Source of the DNA: Tachypleus tridentatus | Lineage: Eukaryota > Arthropoda > Merostomata > Xiphosura > Limulidae | Assembly: GCF_004210375.1 (NCBI RefSeq) | Contig: NC_134831.1 | Location: 2,666,001 to 2,730,000, forward strand | Length of the DNA stretch: 64,000 nucleotides | Reading direction: 5' to 3' | In this document: piece after piece, positions 30,445-48,894 of the stretch | How positions within the stretch are numbered: the first letter of the stretch is position 1 | How the letters are laid out: the number at the start of each line of letters is the position of its first letter | Program-made: the position numbers and the translations under genes | Notes under the pieces: model-generated | What the model saw: the letters and a program-made list of their open reading frames with translations, nothing else | What the model was told of the DNA's origin: nothing | Databases searched by the model: none

Positions 30445-30610
30445 GATTTTTTTTCGCATTCCTACACTATCTGTACACAGCCAGCTATTCTTATTTTGAA
30501 ACTTACAAAATAAAGGAAAGGCAGCTAATCAACAGCATCCACTGCCAACTTTTGGTTTACCTGAATAATAAGATTTGATAATAACTGTAACATCGCAACA
30601 GCAGCTCCAG
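30445..30610 (-). mobile_element. SINE-A, very old
   Basis: aggaaaggcagctaatca and cactgccaacttttgg remain; the rest is degraded. Confidence 0.55.
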
Positions 30611-31114
30611 AGCCCTTTCGAGCATGTTCTTGCAGCAACAAGATGTGCAGGATGAGAACCACGAACTCTTGGAGTTACAGTTTGGGTAACTAATCACTAA
30701 GCGAAGCTCAGCCCTATCTGATGTCGATAAATTAATATTTTGTGTGTGTGTGTTTGTGCAAAATCGACATAACAGTCTGACGAAACACATCTTGACAACA
30801 ACATTAAAAAATAATTTGTATTTCTTAATCTCTCTTTTACGTGTGTATTTTTTCCAACAATGTCTTTCTCATAAAAACAATGGTATATATACAAAGCTTT
30901 GTTGCCAGTGCGACCTCTTTTCGAAGTAGTTTGATTTAGACTACGTCGTTTCAGCAGTTGTGAACATTTTCTTGATTGACTCATACTTGGATCAACAGTT
31001 TTGATTCGGTTTTCTGCAATTTTAAAGTCGCATAATATAAATAAACCTAAACATGTTTAGGTGCCAAAACCCCATTTCAATAATTATGCTCAAACATCAG
31101 TAGAGAATAAATGA

Positions 31115-31205
31115 AGTGAGGGCGGAGCGTCGATGTTGAAACATTATAAAATAATTAATTAACAACATGTTGAAGCACTAAACACATCGTTATTTCACTT
31201 CACTT
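31115..31205 (+). repeat. Dispersed repeat pair, copy 2
   Basis: Partner of 29865-29955 in the same orientation, about 1.25 kb away. Confidence 0.6.
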
Positions 31206-31424
31206 TCCCATTTTAATGGAAATTTGAAACATAAATGCGAATACTGAAAATCCTACAACGACATCCAAAAGTCAGGTGGGAATTTTGCAATGATTATTTA
31301 ACTATATTTTCTACTATTTTGTTACTTACTGTACACTGTAATAAACTAAAACACTATTTATTTCTTAAATATACAACAAAAAACATGGAAAATAAAAAAC
31401 AAGACGGTCTCTCAGCAACTATCA

Positions 31425-33285
31425 ATTACATAGCTGTCCCTGACTATTTTATCTCGTGTAGTGTACATAGCTGTCTCTGACTATTTTATCTCGTGTAGTG
31501 TACACAGCTGTCCCTGACTATTTTATCTCGTGTAGTGTACATAGCTTTTCCTGACTATTTTGATTCAATAAATAGTGTACTATTTATTCAACAACTTGTG
31601 CAGTGTACATATGTTTTCCTGACTATTTTATCTTGTATAGTGTATATAAATTTTCATAACTATTTTATCTTCTGTAGTGTACATAGCATTTCTTGACTAT
31701 TTTATCTTCCATAGTGTACATAGATTTTCCTGACTGTTTTATCTTCTGTAGTGCACATAGATTTTCCTGACTATTTTATCTTCTGTAGTGTACATAGATT
31801 TCCTTGACTGTTTTATCTTCTGTAGAGACATAGCTTTTCCTGAATATTTTATCTTCTGTAGTGTACATAGCATTTCTTGACTATTTTATCTTCCGTAGTG
31901 TACATAGATTTTCCTGAGTATTTTATCTTCTGAAGTGTACATAGATTTCCTTGACTGTTTTATCTTCTGTAGAGACATAGCTTTTCCTGAATATTTTATC
32001 TTCTGTAGTGTACATAGCATTTCTTGACTATTTTATCTTCCGTAGTGTACATAGATTTTCCTGAGTATTTTATCTTCTGAAGTGTACATAGATTTTCCTG
32101 ACTGTTTTATTTTCTGTAGTGTACATAGATTTTCCTGACTATTTTATTTTCTGTAGTGTACATAGATTTCCTTGACTGTTTTATCTTCTGAAGTATACAT
32201 AAATTTTCCTAACTATTTTTTCTTCTGTAGTGTAAATTTTCCTGACTATTTTATCTTCTGTAGAGTACACAGCTTTTCCTGACTATTTTATCTTCTGTAG
32301 TGTACATAACATTTCTTGACTATTTTATCTTGTGTAGTGTACATATGAATTCCTGACTATTTTATCTTGTATAGTGTATATAAGTTTTCCTAACTATTTT
32401 ATCTTCTGTAGTGTACATAGATTTTCCTGACCATTTTATCTTCTGTAGTGTACATAGATTTCCTTGACTGTTTTATCTTCTGTAGAGACACAGCTTTTCC
32501 TGACTATTTTATCTTCTGTAGTGTACATAGCATTTCTTGACTATTTTATCTTACGTAGTGTACATAGATTTTCCTGAGTATTTTATCTTCTGAAGTGTAC
32601 ATAGATTTTCCTGACTGTTTTATTTTCTGTAGTGTACATAGATTTCCTTGACTGTTTTATCTTCTGAAGTGTACATAAATTTTCCTAACTATTTTTTCTT
32701 CTGTAGTGTAAATTTTCCTAACTATTTTATCTTCTGTAGAGTACACAGCTTTTCCTGACTATTTTATCTTCTGTAGTGTACATAACATTTCTTGACTATT
32801 TTATCTTGTGTAGTGTACAGATGTATTCCTGACTATTTTATCTTGTATAGTGTATATAAATTTTCCTAACTATTTTATCTTCTGTAGTGTACATAGATTT
32901 CCTTGACTGTTTTATCTTCTGTGGAGACACAGCTTTTCCTGACTATTTTATCTTCTGTAGTGTACATAGCATTTCTTGACTATTTTATCTTCCGTAATGT
33001 ACATGGATTTTCCTGAGTATTTTATCTTCTGAAGTGTACATAGATTTTCCTGACTATTTTATCTTCTGTAGTGTAAATTTTCCTGACTATTTTATCTTCT
33101 GTAGAGTACACAGCTTTTCCTGACTATTTTATCTTCTGTAGTGTACATAGCATTTCTTGACTATTTTATCTTCCGTAGTGTACATAGATTTTCCTGACTA
33201 TATTATTTTCTGTAGTGTACATAGATTTCCTTGACTGTTTTATCTTCTGTAGTGTACATAGATTTTCCTGACTATTTTATCTTCA
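31425..33285 (+). repeat. 37-bp satellite-like array, about 50 copies
   Basis: Degenerate units of gtgtacatagattttcctga plus ctattttatcttctgta. Larger blocks of several units recur, a sign of higher-order duplication. It lies between pseudogene exons. Confidence 0.93.
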
Positions 33286-33446
33286 GGACGAATAAAACAA
33301 CTAACTAATACCACTATTTTAATAATTAGTTTATAATCTGAACAATAAATATGATACAAAACCTCTTCACGATTGATTAATGATGTAACAATGAATGAAA
33401 TATATGTTTACTAAACAAAGACTGTTAAAAATCCATTGTGACTTAC

Positions 33447-33581
33447 CACCCACGGAAACTTTCAAATTCCTGCTTCCTGATCACCAGCTATGTGTGGATT
33501 GATTATTTTCCCACATCCTTTGGGCCGGTTATCCACAAGATAAAAATGATATTTGGAATAGTTAAGCGTTTTCTCTTCACC
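33447..33581 (-). pseudogene. Protease pseudogene: activation exon remnant
   Basis: 45 codons between acceptor tttag and donor gtaagt. The C-terminal part NPHIAGDQEAGI aligns with the IVGG region; the activation Arg is His and IVGG is IAGD. A TGA replaces the residue before KFPWV. Confidence 0.7.
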
Positions 33582-33974
33582 CTAAACAAAGTTCCAATTT
33601 TAACGATAAATTAGGTAAAATATTAAAAATTTGAGTTCTTTGAAAGTTAATTGTTAAGAAATGAAGCAAAACAATAACACAGATTTATAAAACGTGGATA
33701 AAGTCTTAAGTACAATACAAACAGCAAAAAATAAAAGAATGGTAAAACAGAAACGCTTATATAGTATATTTATTTTTTATATTCTAGTTCTCTAGTTTCA
33801 AGCTTGTTACCTTAAAATGGCATAAGTGTCATTGGATCAGAAGACTAGTTCTCTAGTAACAAGCATATTCGCCACAAGATATACCGAAGAAATGTAACAT
33901 CAGAGATCAAAAGTATAAATAAACCTATCAGAATGTCATGACACTATTAATTAATGGCAAATAAAACCAAACTG

Positions 33975-34320
33975 ATGTAACACTATTACGTTTCTTTAAA
34001 CAACCAGTAACGTGGCGCAACACTAACAGCTTTCTCAAAAAGAACCAATAAATTAACATTGAAATTTTCCTTAAACCAATCATTAGGATGACGTGACATT
34101 GAAATATTCTTCAAAAACAACCAACATGACGATGAACACTAACAGCTAACTTATTATCATTCAATAGGATAACATTTAACATCTTTTAACGTGACGTGAC
34201 ATTGAGATATTCTTTAAGAGCAACCAATATACTGACGTTACACTAAAGGCTTCTTTTAAACAACCAATAAGATCAATAATAGCGTTCTTAAACACATCCA
34301 ATAGGATGACATAAACAAAG
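33975..34320 (+). repeat. Degenerate repeat with clustered CCAAT
   Basis: Loose repeats of about 55 bp (aaccaataagatgacgt-like, then acattgaaatattct). Five exact CCAAT and several near matches, same strand. Confidence 0.6.
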
Positions 34321-34754
34321 CATATCTTTAAGATACAGTCTTATTCGCTAGGAACTTTAAGTGTGAGATGCTAACGTGTTCTCATTAAGTTGATTTACTC
34401 AAAACAATTCACTTCATCACGCTTATAAATCGTTGTTTATTAATTTATTATTTTATCATATTTTTCTTTTTTTACTAAAGTATCATGTTAATGTTACCAA
34501 AAAATGGTTTATACATACTATTTCTCACGAGAAAAGGCAGGAGCAGAAGATGGAAATGAAAAGTATACAAAAGCTGTGCCTTAGTTTCATGACACGGGAA
34601 CTGTTCCTGTATTATTTATGTATTATGATGTAGGATCGTCAAACGTTTTTTTTTCTAATACTAATACTTCTGTGTTCTTAACGCGTCTTCTACACAGAAA
34701 AGAAAGCAACTGGTAGTTCTTTGAGTTCTGGTTGTGTCGACACTGTAGCAGTGT

Positions 34755-34870
34755 AAAATATCGTAGTAATGGATAAAATATTTCTCACAATAAAACATGA
34801 ACATTTAACAGAGCAGTATGGGTGTAAAATATTTCTCACAATACAACATGAACATTTAACAGAGCAGTAT
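34755..34870 (+). repeat. 54-bp direct duplication
   Basis: atttctcacaata, acatgaacatttaacag and agcagtatgggtg occur twice in a row. Confidence 0.85.
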
Positions 34871-35527
34871 GGGTGTTCTGATAATGTTTGTCGGTGTTAG
34901 ATGCTCATTTCCGTCAAATTACATAACTGAACTGTTAAAACAAAATTTATTTAGAACGGAAAATTGCCATGTATTTTTAAGTTAGCGTGTTAAACGAAAC
35001 GTGTAATACGATGTCAATACAGAAACGTTTGGAGCACGTTTCAGATAAAGTAGAGAAAGCCTTACACACAAACTTCATATCAACTACTCAGTGTATCTAG
35101 ATGAAATTCACTCATATGAATGTGTGTGTTTAACGTTGTTAAAACTATACGTTTGATAAAAGGCGATCTGAAATCTCCTTGTCATGTCCGCTTACGGTGC
35201 GCATTTGTTTATGAAGCCATGATAGTGTGAAAAGCAGCAGAAAAACAGGAACCTAGGATTTAAAACATCTGGTATGTGAATATAACTGGAAAAGATTCTG
35301 AAAATGTAAGTCCGAACTTGTGTATATGAGATTTCTATCTCTTGTTAAAGCATTAAGATGAATTTTCATTAGATACTGGCTATTTCTGGTCACTAAGCTG
35401 AAGCCACAAGGTTGGTTAAACAGGTGTGTTTCAGAACCAAATACAACTATAATACGTGATCGAAAATATCGTATCGTTTATTCCACTCCTCTCCTTTGAT
35501 ACGCTTAGCAAGAAGTCGCAGGGCATT

Positions 35528-35648
35528 CCCCCCAGTAGCACAGCGGTTTCTCTGCAGATTTACAACTCTAGAAACCTGGTTTCAATACCCTTGGTGGCAG
35601 AACGTAGCTAACCCCCATTGTGTAACTGCGTGGTAAACAACAAACACA
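35528..35648 (+). mobile_element. SINE-B, full length
   Basis: ccccccagtagcacagcgg, ctggtttcaataccc, ccattgtgtaactgcg. Confidence 0.9.
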
Positions 35649-35900
35649 ATAATTATATTTATCAAATATTAAATTAAATCAACGCTAGTTTACAGATAAC
35701 TCAAGTGCTTTTTTGTCTTTTTCGGTTTAATTGCTGAACAATTTAACTTTATAACTTGAAAAAATCAACTAGCAGGCAAATGTTTTAAATTTTGTAAGCG
35801 AAAAACTAACCAGTATTTTATTAATAGTCACTCCATAATATTCTATTAAAATACCTCATTTTCCCATTCCTATTTTTGCACATTGTTTTATCTGAAAATA

Positions 35901-36800
35901 CGAAGTGTGATCAAAAAGTTCTAAGACTTCACTTTTATTCCGAATAATAATGTACATACATCAGTATCATGTGCTATCACCTTCAAAGTAATAACCCCAA
36001 GCTGATACACACTTCTTCCAACGTTTCTGTTATTGTCAGAAGCAATGCTGGAAGTCTTCAACTGTCATATGACTAGGTTCTGTTATCACATTACTATGGA
36101 TGGTTGGAGTGTCATCAAATCTCTTTCCTTTTAATTTAATTTTGATTTTTGGGACAAAAAAAATCACACGGGGCATGATCGAGAGAGTACGGGAGATGTG
36201 GTGCCACAGGAATGTTTTTTTCTGCCAAAACTTACTGAACGGACACAGCAGTGTGTGATGTCCGTTGTCCTAATGAAGAAACCAGTGACCATTCTCCCAC
36301 AGCTCGTGGAGGTTTCTTCTAACTTTGTCTCTTAAGCAAATTAAGACCTCTTTATAAAAGGCCTGGTTAACTGTCTTTCACCTTAGCGACCGTTTCATCA
36401 GTGGGCGATGCCGACGGTTGCCTAGAACGTGGGTCATCTCTGACCGATTCCCGGCCATCTTGTAAGCGTTTTATTTACTGATAAACGACAGCCTAACGTA
36501 AACAGTCATCACCAAAGGCAGTTCTTAACATTTCGAGGATTTCTATTTCTCCTTTACCATTTTTCACACAAAACGTGATATAAACACGTTGCTCTTCTTG
36601 TTTGTTCATTTTTATTACGACAGGGGTAAGAGATACGTCTGTCTTTGAACATGTTTCTTCGTAACGTGGGTGTGAGGTCTAGAGAAATGGCTTGTTCGTG
36701 GGATAGATCACTATTTGTACTTTGTACACACCTCAGTGAAGCTCAGTTCCTTGTACTGGTACCTGTAACAGAAGTCTTAGAGCTTTTTTATCAGACTTCG
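35901..36800 (-). mobile_element. Mariner-type DNA transposon, internally deleted
   Basis: 900 bp bounded by 30-bp terminal inverted repeats (35901-35930 and 36771-36800, 27 of 30 matching) with TA on both outer sides, the usual target duplication. Minus-strand remnants of transposase: MNKQEEQRVYITFCVKNGKG from 36609, then stops, SVRDDPRSRQPS, and later EKNIPVAPHLPYSLDHAPCD followed by FF, which matches the third catalytic Asp region of mariner. About 400 bp of a typical element is missing, with several stops, so it is non-autonomous. Confidence 0.9.
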
Positions 36801-36879
36801 TATTCACGGGTAATGTAAATATTAATCAACGAATAATTTTAGTATCATTGTATTTTTTCAGTTTGGTGAAAACAAATTA

Positions 36880-37125
36880 CAATTCATTTTTTACTGTAAT
36901 TAATACATTTTGTACTATAATTAATTCATTTTGTACAATAATTAATACATTTTGTACTGTAATTAATTCATTTTATAATTAATTAATTCATTTTGTACAA
37001 TAATTAATACATTTTGTACTGTAATTAATTCATTTTATAATTAATTAATTAGTTTTGTGCTGTATTTAATTCATCTTGTAATTAATTAATACATTTTGTA
37101 CTGTAATTAATTCATTTAGTACTGT
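36880..37125 (+). repeat. AT-rich tandem array
   Basis: Imperfect units of ttaattcattttgtactgta with aattaattaa. A 5'-truncated SINE-A follows immediately at 37128. Confidence 0.85.
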
Positions 37126-37127
37126 AA

Positions 37128-37338
37128 TCCGCGTCACACCAAACATGCTTACCCTTTCAGCCGTGGAGGCGTTATAATGTATGGTCAATCCCACTATTCG
37201 TTGGTAAAAGAATAGCCCAAGATTTGGCGGTGGGTGGTGCTGACTAGCTACTTTCCCTCTAGCCTCAAACTGCTAAATTAGGGACGGCTACCGCAGATAG
37301 CCCTCGTGTAGCTTTGAAGGAAATTCAAAGAGTAACAA
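37128..37338 (+). mobile_element. SINE-A, 5' truncated
   Basis: ccgcgtcacaccaaacatgc to ctttgaaggaaattc. Confidence 0.9.
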
Positions 37339-37494
37339 ACACTTCTACTACATAAAATCTTTTTTTCCTTATTTTGTTTTTTTTTACATAAGTTGTTCCT
37401 GTAATTATATCAATTTCATATTAATGAAAACACCTGTACTTAAACCACTACACAAGTAGTTTCAATTGATTTTACACCTCGTCTCTAACCTTGG

Positions 37495-37612
37495 AGCCCC
37501 CCGCTAGTACAGCGGTAAGTCTACGGATTTACAACGTTAAGATCAGGGTTTCGATTCCCTCGGTGGGCTCAGCAGATAGACCGATGTGGCTCTGCTATAA
37601 GAAAACACACAC
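37495..37612 (+). mobile_element. SINE-C, full length
   Basis: gagccccccgctagtacagc to ctataagaaaacacacac; possible duplication cttggag / tttggag. Confidence 0.92.
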
Positions 37613-37883
37613 CAACTTTGGAGATAAGTGAGAATCGAAAACAAAAAAGGTTTTTTTATCTTCAGTTTACTCGTCACTTGGTTCACTTACGTGGGGTGGA
37701 ATTTTCCGAAATCTTTATAAACCAGTAACAAGTAATTAGCCTTCATATTTTTTTTAAGTATCTTAAAAACTGCCTTTGAATAATTCAGAAAAATTAATTA
37801 AGGTATTTATATTCGAAACCTGTAAAACATATCTTCACTCCAGTGAGTAATGGCAACAAACTTCTGATACACAGTTCACCAAC

Positions 37884-38010
37884 GTATTGTTTTGTAATTA
37901 AGCACAAAGCCACACAATGGGTTAACTGCGGTCTGCCCATCACGAATATCGAAACTAGATTTCTAAAGGTGTGATTCCTCAAACATTCCGCTTTGTAACT
38001 GGGGGGCTCA
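37884..38010 (-). mobile_element. SINE-B
   Basis: taattaagcacaaagccac, gtctgcccatcacg, actggggggctc. Confidence 0.88.
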
Positions 38011-39159
38011 CCGATATACGAAACCTAAGCCTTGTATTTTTTTCAATTTGCCCTTAACTGGAGTTTCTGGCGAGAGGTGGAATTCCTCGAAACGTGTATA
38101 ACTAAGTAACAAGTGGTGAATTGAAACAGTTTGGACTTCATGGTAATTAGTTCTTTCTTTTGTTTGTTTATATCTTAAACAGCCTGTTATCTGAATAGTT
38201 CAGGAAAAATAAATTATTATCAGTGTTACAGTTCTTCAAAATCTATATAAATATTAGTTCATTGTTGTGAATGAAAGATAAAAAACATATAAAATTTATG
38301 TTTTTTAATTAACTTCATTCAACAATAAGTATCTTCTGGAGAAAGCAAGCCATTTTCATACATGAGAATTAAAAAAAAAACCTAGAAAATAGTAAAGGTA
38401 ATTTAATATTTAGGTCTAATTAAAGGTATGTCTTAAACTAAAAATTATTAATGATTATAATTGTATTGATTCGTAAGTTGAGTTCACTTTTCAACATCGG
38501 CATTTTTAGCAGTAAGCCCAATAAAACTTCGTGACGTTTCATAACCACAGAGGGCTTAGATTAGTCCTAAGTTCACACTGTAAGTTCGCTGTGTAAAATG
38601 ATCCCTATAATAATAAAATGTCTAAGTAATAAAAATTTATGTTATATTATATATAATAAAATATTTAAATAATAATGTTAATGAAGCAAGCTTTAAATGA
38701 AAACTGAATATAATACAAGACACATAAAAACTAGTTGTTTGCTTCATGTAACACCACTGATTCCTTAACAAAAGTCTTCCTTATACCTGTATCGTCTGTA
38801 ACACAAAACAAGCATATGATATAAATAATTCTAGCAATAACAGAAGTTCATAATAATACACTAAGATTCTTATATACCTTAAACATTTTGCCCATTACAT
38901 GCCATTGTCTCCTGTTAAATGCTTTCGCCCATGTGGTAATATGGCATTAGCCAAAATTTAAATGCTATATTGCAGGTCACACAGGCAACTCTAAATACGA
39001 ACGTGGTGATATTAGAACCACTTATATCCTATCTCATCTGATAGAAAATTTAGACGAAACAAATATGAAGTAAATATGTTACTGATGCGTACATTCACGA
39101 CAAACATTACCTGACCAATCACCTTACATATACAGTCGTCTAGATGTAGTAAGGCATGG
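38011..39159. other. Gene-free AT-rich stretch
   Basis: No repeat or coding signal recognised. Confidence 0.65.
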
Positions 39160-39341
39160 CTACCTGGGGAAGTTATAAAGTGATGGTTAATCCCACTATT
39201 CATTGGTAAAAAAGTAACTCAAGAGTTGGCAGTGGGTAGCGATGACTGGCTGTTATCATTTTTTATAAGTCTTTCACTGCTAAATTAGGAACAGCTATTG
39301 CAAATAGCCGTCGTGAGTCTTTTCACGAAATTCAAACCAAA
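39160..39341 (+). mobile_element. SINE-A, 5' truncated, diverged
   Basis: gttaatcccactattcattgg to cacgaaattcaaacc. Confidence 0.82.
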
Positions 39342-39841
39342 CCGTTTCTATATACTGAGCTTACAAAGTTCGAACAGAATATTTTATTCTTGGCTTGAAG
39401 TATTGCGAACGAAAAGTCCTAAGAAAGGACGAAGTCCAACATTCTATCCAAGGTGGGTATTCTCCATCATTTTATGTTTCACTTTGTATTATGTACAAGA
39501 CTACAGTAAGTAAAATAAAAAATGAATGAATTGTATGGAACAGTCATTTTGTTTTACTTTAAATTGGTGAAGTTCTTCCAGTAAGTGTAACTGTTATCTC
39601 ATCAGTAGTATCCTAACAACGTGAGTAGTAATGAAAATTATTGGGTTAATATACAATTTTTTTTTTTCCAACAACGCTTGGGACAAATTCAAGTTAATAA
39701 AGCTACATCATTTCGATGTCACTTGAAAACATCATTCTCTGTTTTAACATCTTCACTATGTACCAATGGTTAAAACTCATTCTCGGCCATTTTTTTTCTA
39801 CATATAAATAAATCAAGTTAGTAGTTAGTTTTTTGCTAACC

Positions 39842-40370
39842 CAGGCCTAGCCTAGTGGTTAGAGTGTAATGTTACGTTTCGGACAGCTCAAGGTTCGAGA
39901 AGTGATATAATGCTGAACACACCAGAACTTTCAGCTGTTGAGACGTTATTACTGTGACTATCAGTTCTGCCATCTGTGCCCGGCATGGCCAGATGGGTTA
40001 ATGCATTAGACTCATAATTTGAGGGTCGCCGGTACGAATCCCCGACGCGCCAAACATGTTCTCCCTCCCAGCCATGGGGGCGTTATAATGTGACGGTCAA
40101 TCCCACTATTCGTTGGTAAAAGAGTAGTCCAAGAGTTGGCGGTTGGTGGTGATAACTAGCTGTCTTCCCTCTAGTCTTACACTGCTAGCGCAGATAGTCC
40201 TGGTGTAGTTTTGCGCTAAATTCACAAAACAAACAAACAATCCTGCCATTTGTTTAAGAATAACTATGTTGGCGGTGTGTACTCCTGATTAGTTCCCGTC
40301 CTCTTGATCAGTAATTCTGAATTAGGAATAGCTGTGTTGAACTTTGTGGTATTTGTGATCTCCCATGTGT
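39842..40370 (+). mobile_element. SINE-A, old copy split by a younger SINE-A
   Basis: Left part 39842-39976, right part about 40243-40370 (ttggcggtgtgtactcc to tagctgtgttgaac). The two halves are colinear with one SINE-A. Confidence 0.75.
39977..40242 (+). mobile_element. SINE-A, younger copy nested in an older one
   Basis: Intact head gcccggcatggccagatgg. Target duplication ctgccatctgt (39966-39976) / ctgccatttgt (40243-40253), one mismatch. Part of the central tail region is deleted. Confidence 0.9.
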
Positions 40371-40383
40371 CGCTTGCTCTAGT

Positions 40384-40495
40384 TTTTTGTAATTAAGCAC
40401 AAACTACACAATGGTCTACCTGTGCTCTGCCCACCACAGGTATTGAAACCTGATTTCTACCTTTGTAAGTCCACAGACGTACCACTATGGGCCTC
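40384..40495 (-). mobile_element. SINE-B
   Basis: taattaagcacaaactac, tgtgctctgcccaccac, ccactatgggcc. Confidence 0.88.
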
Positions 40496-40637
40496 ATATG
40501 TCGGAAAAAGAAAAGCGTTCGAGTTGAAAATATCTAAGTATTTATATTTACTTTTGAAAAGAGAAAATATATAATGAAATTATATTCTCTATGGTGATGA
40601 GTAATAACTAACATCATGAAAGATACATTTTTCTAAG

Positions 40638-40915
40638 TGCCCGCCATGGCCAAGTGGCTAAAGTGATCGACTCGCACTCTGATGGTCGCTGGGTCAAAGC
40701 CCCTTCCCACCAAACGTGCTATCCCTTTCAGTCGTGAGTACGTTATTAAATAACAGCGAATCCCACTTTTCGTTGATAAAAAACATAACCCTAGAGTTGG
40801 CAGTAAATGGTGATGACTAGCTGCCTTCCCTCTAGTCTTGCACTGCTAAATTAGGGACGGCTAGTACAGGTAACCATTATATAGATTTGCGCGAAATTAC
40901 AAACAAAGAAACAAG
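40638..40915 (+). mobile_element. SINE-A, full length
   Basis: cccgccatggccaagtggc to attacaaacaaag; ttttctaa occurs on both sides. Confidence 0.9.
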
Positions 40916-41053
40916 CATTTTCTAAATTTATATTCTCTGCAAAATAATTCGTGGTTTCGGGAACACTTGACGAATAAAAGTATGTCTTCATGTATGTGTG
41001 TATGAAAATAAACTACAGTTTTAGAGATTATCTTCAGCCTTAGTCACTTCATT

Positions 41054-41059
41054 TTTATT
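41054..41059 (-). promoter_or_regulatory. Candidate polyadenylation signal of the protease gene
   Basis: AATAAA on the minus strand, about 420 nt after the protease stop codon. Motif and position only. Confidence 0.3.
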
Positions 41060-41482
41060 AATTCACAAATATTTACCTACAAGTAAAACATAATTATACG
41101 TACTTCTAAAATACATAATTCCACAATTTCGTAGCAAGACTAAGTCAGAGCCTAATATTACGAAACTGGAAGGAACGTCCAAGAACCTGAGATCGTTAAA
41201 GTTAACGACTTATATTTGTCAATTAGGCTCAACGAGTAACATATTATTTTAATAATCAATCAGGCTACTGTGTTTATGTTGCGAGACAATATACAGTGCA
41301 AACTAAAAATAAATCAAACCCACACAAAAAAGGCTTATAAAGACTATTTTTATGTTTTTTGTGTCATCAGCTAGAAATAAAACACAAATAACACAAAATA
41401 CGCGAAAAATGTGTGACTATTTGGACTTTAAAACAAGTTTTCAGTTCTGCTGATAACATCAACACTCTGAACACATCTTTAA

Positions 41483-47521
<6,039 letters not shown>

Positions 47522-47817
47522 CTGGAACGATAAAAATATTATTAAGAATATGTAACATATTAAGGATTGGTTATTATTTAAGGAATACTAAGGAAAGTAA
47601 AACACAGTTATGAAATCCAAGTAACATAGTTGACTGAGAAAAATCTTTGCTATCCTATAACTTGATACTCCATGCAGATAAAATAAATATTCCCAGTCAA
47701 ACACGTACATACTTCAATGAATACAAAACCTGGCCTATACTCCTAAAATAAAAAAAATACAACAAATATTCACTGGTTAAATTTTTCAAATTTATGTCAG
47801 TAATAAAAAACTATTAA

Positions 47818-48102
47818 TTTTGTTTTTTTTTGTTTTAAATTTCGCGCAAAGCTACACGAGGGGTATCTGCGTTAGGCAAACCGAATTTAGCAGTGTAAAA
47901 CTACAGGGAAGGCAGCTAATCATCACCACCCACAGCCAACTCTTAAGCTACTCTTTTACCAAGAAATAATGGGATTGACAGTTACATTATAATGTCCCCA
48001 CGGCTGAAAGGGCGAGCATGCTTGGTGTGACGGGAATTCGAACCCGTGACCCTTAGATGACGAGTCGAACGCCTTAACCCACCTGGCCATGCCGGGCTCA
48101 AA
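47818..48102 (-). mobile_element. SINE-A, full length
   Basis: Tail tttgttttaaatttcgcgc to ggccatgccgggctc; flanks ctattaat / gtattaat. Confidence 0.92.
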
Positions 48103-48894
48103 AGTATTAATAGGTCCTCATATCTAATTAGTTTAAATATTCATCTGATGATCATAACCATTTGATTTAATACATAACGGTCATAACAGCTGAGACTTTG
48201 TGAGTACTGCAGAATCAAGTCAAATATCAAGTCAAATGTTAAAAGAAGTCAAAAAATAGTATTTATTGCTATTTTTAATTATATATTTTTGTTTGAGATT
48301 TTATTTATTTTCCATAGCAGCCTAAACTACACACAATGTAGCACCAAGCAAGAGATAGCATTGAAACACCTCTTATTATAGTACTTAGATCTTTCACAGC
48401 AACTTATGCAATTGAAACCCATTTTATCACACAATCACAACGAATTTCGGAACAACGTCTTCAACAGTTTTAGGTGGAAATAAATCTTAACCTCCCTTTT
48501 AAAGACTAATTTCTATTAATTAAAAATGTAAGTAATTAAAACTCAATGAATTATCATAACATTAAAAGAGGAAAATACTTGTGTATCACAAAATAGGTAA
48601 AACAATACAAACAATGTGTGTCTAATATGTTTAGTTTATTATTTAAAAAACCCTTTGTTAAGTGAAATAATCTAAAAAATCGACAACTTTCTAATGATAT
48701 GTAAATCAACAAAATTTGTGTCTTTCTGAATTAAGACTAACGCAGGGCTGTGAAGACACTAATGAGATAACTAATAATTTATTCCTCTTTGATTGACGAT
48801 AATATTTGAAAATGTATCGATCGAAAACACGCAACAAATATAAGTTCCATACCAAAGCTATACTTCTTACATTAGACAATATACAGATTGTCCA

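Larger units (their letters stand above)
26649..33581 (-). pseudogene. Decayed trypsin-like clotting-type protease (three exon remnants)
   Basis: Three exon-like remnants in the expected order on the minus strand: 33447-33581 (activation region), 28798-28904 (His exon), 26649-26814 (Ser exon). The first reads GCGKIINPHIAGDQEAGI, then an in-frame TGA, then KFPWV. The second reads FQCGGTLVGDKHAITAAHR, with Arg where the disulfide Cys after the catalytic His should be. The third starts GDSGGSLILKGEDFTS, meets TGA, and needs two frame changes to recover CTEPGFRG and then VYTRVVDFFDWLERSTA. Splice sites at the exon starts survive. The Asp-102 exon and the Cys-pocket exon were not found. Same orientation as the intact protease 8 kb away, so likely an old tandem duplicate. 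A distant active gene using other exons cannot be excluded, but the stops argue against it. Confidence 0.82.

Noticed and set aside
34680..34760. Possible clip-domain remnant upstream of the pseudogene
   Set aside because: Cys spacing does not match a clip domain in any frame.
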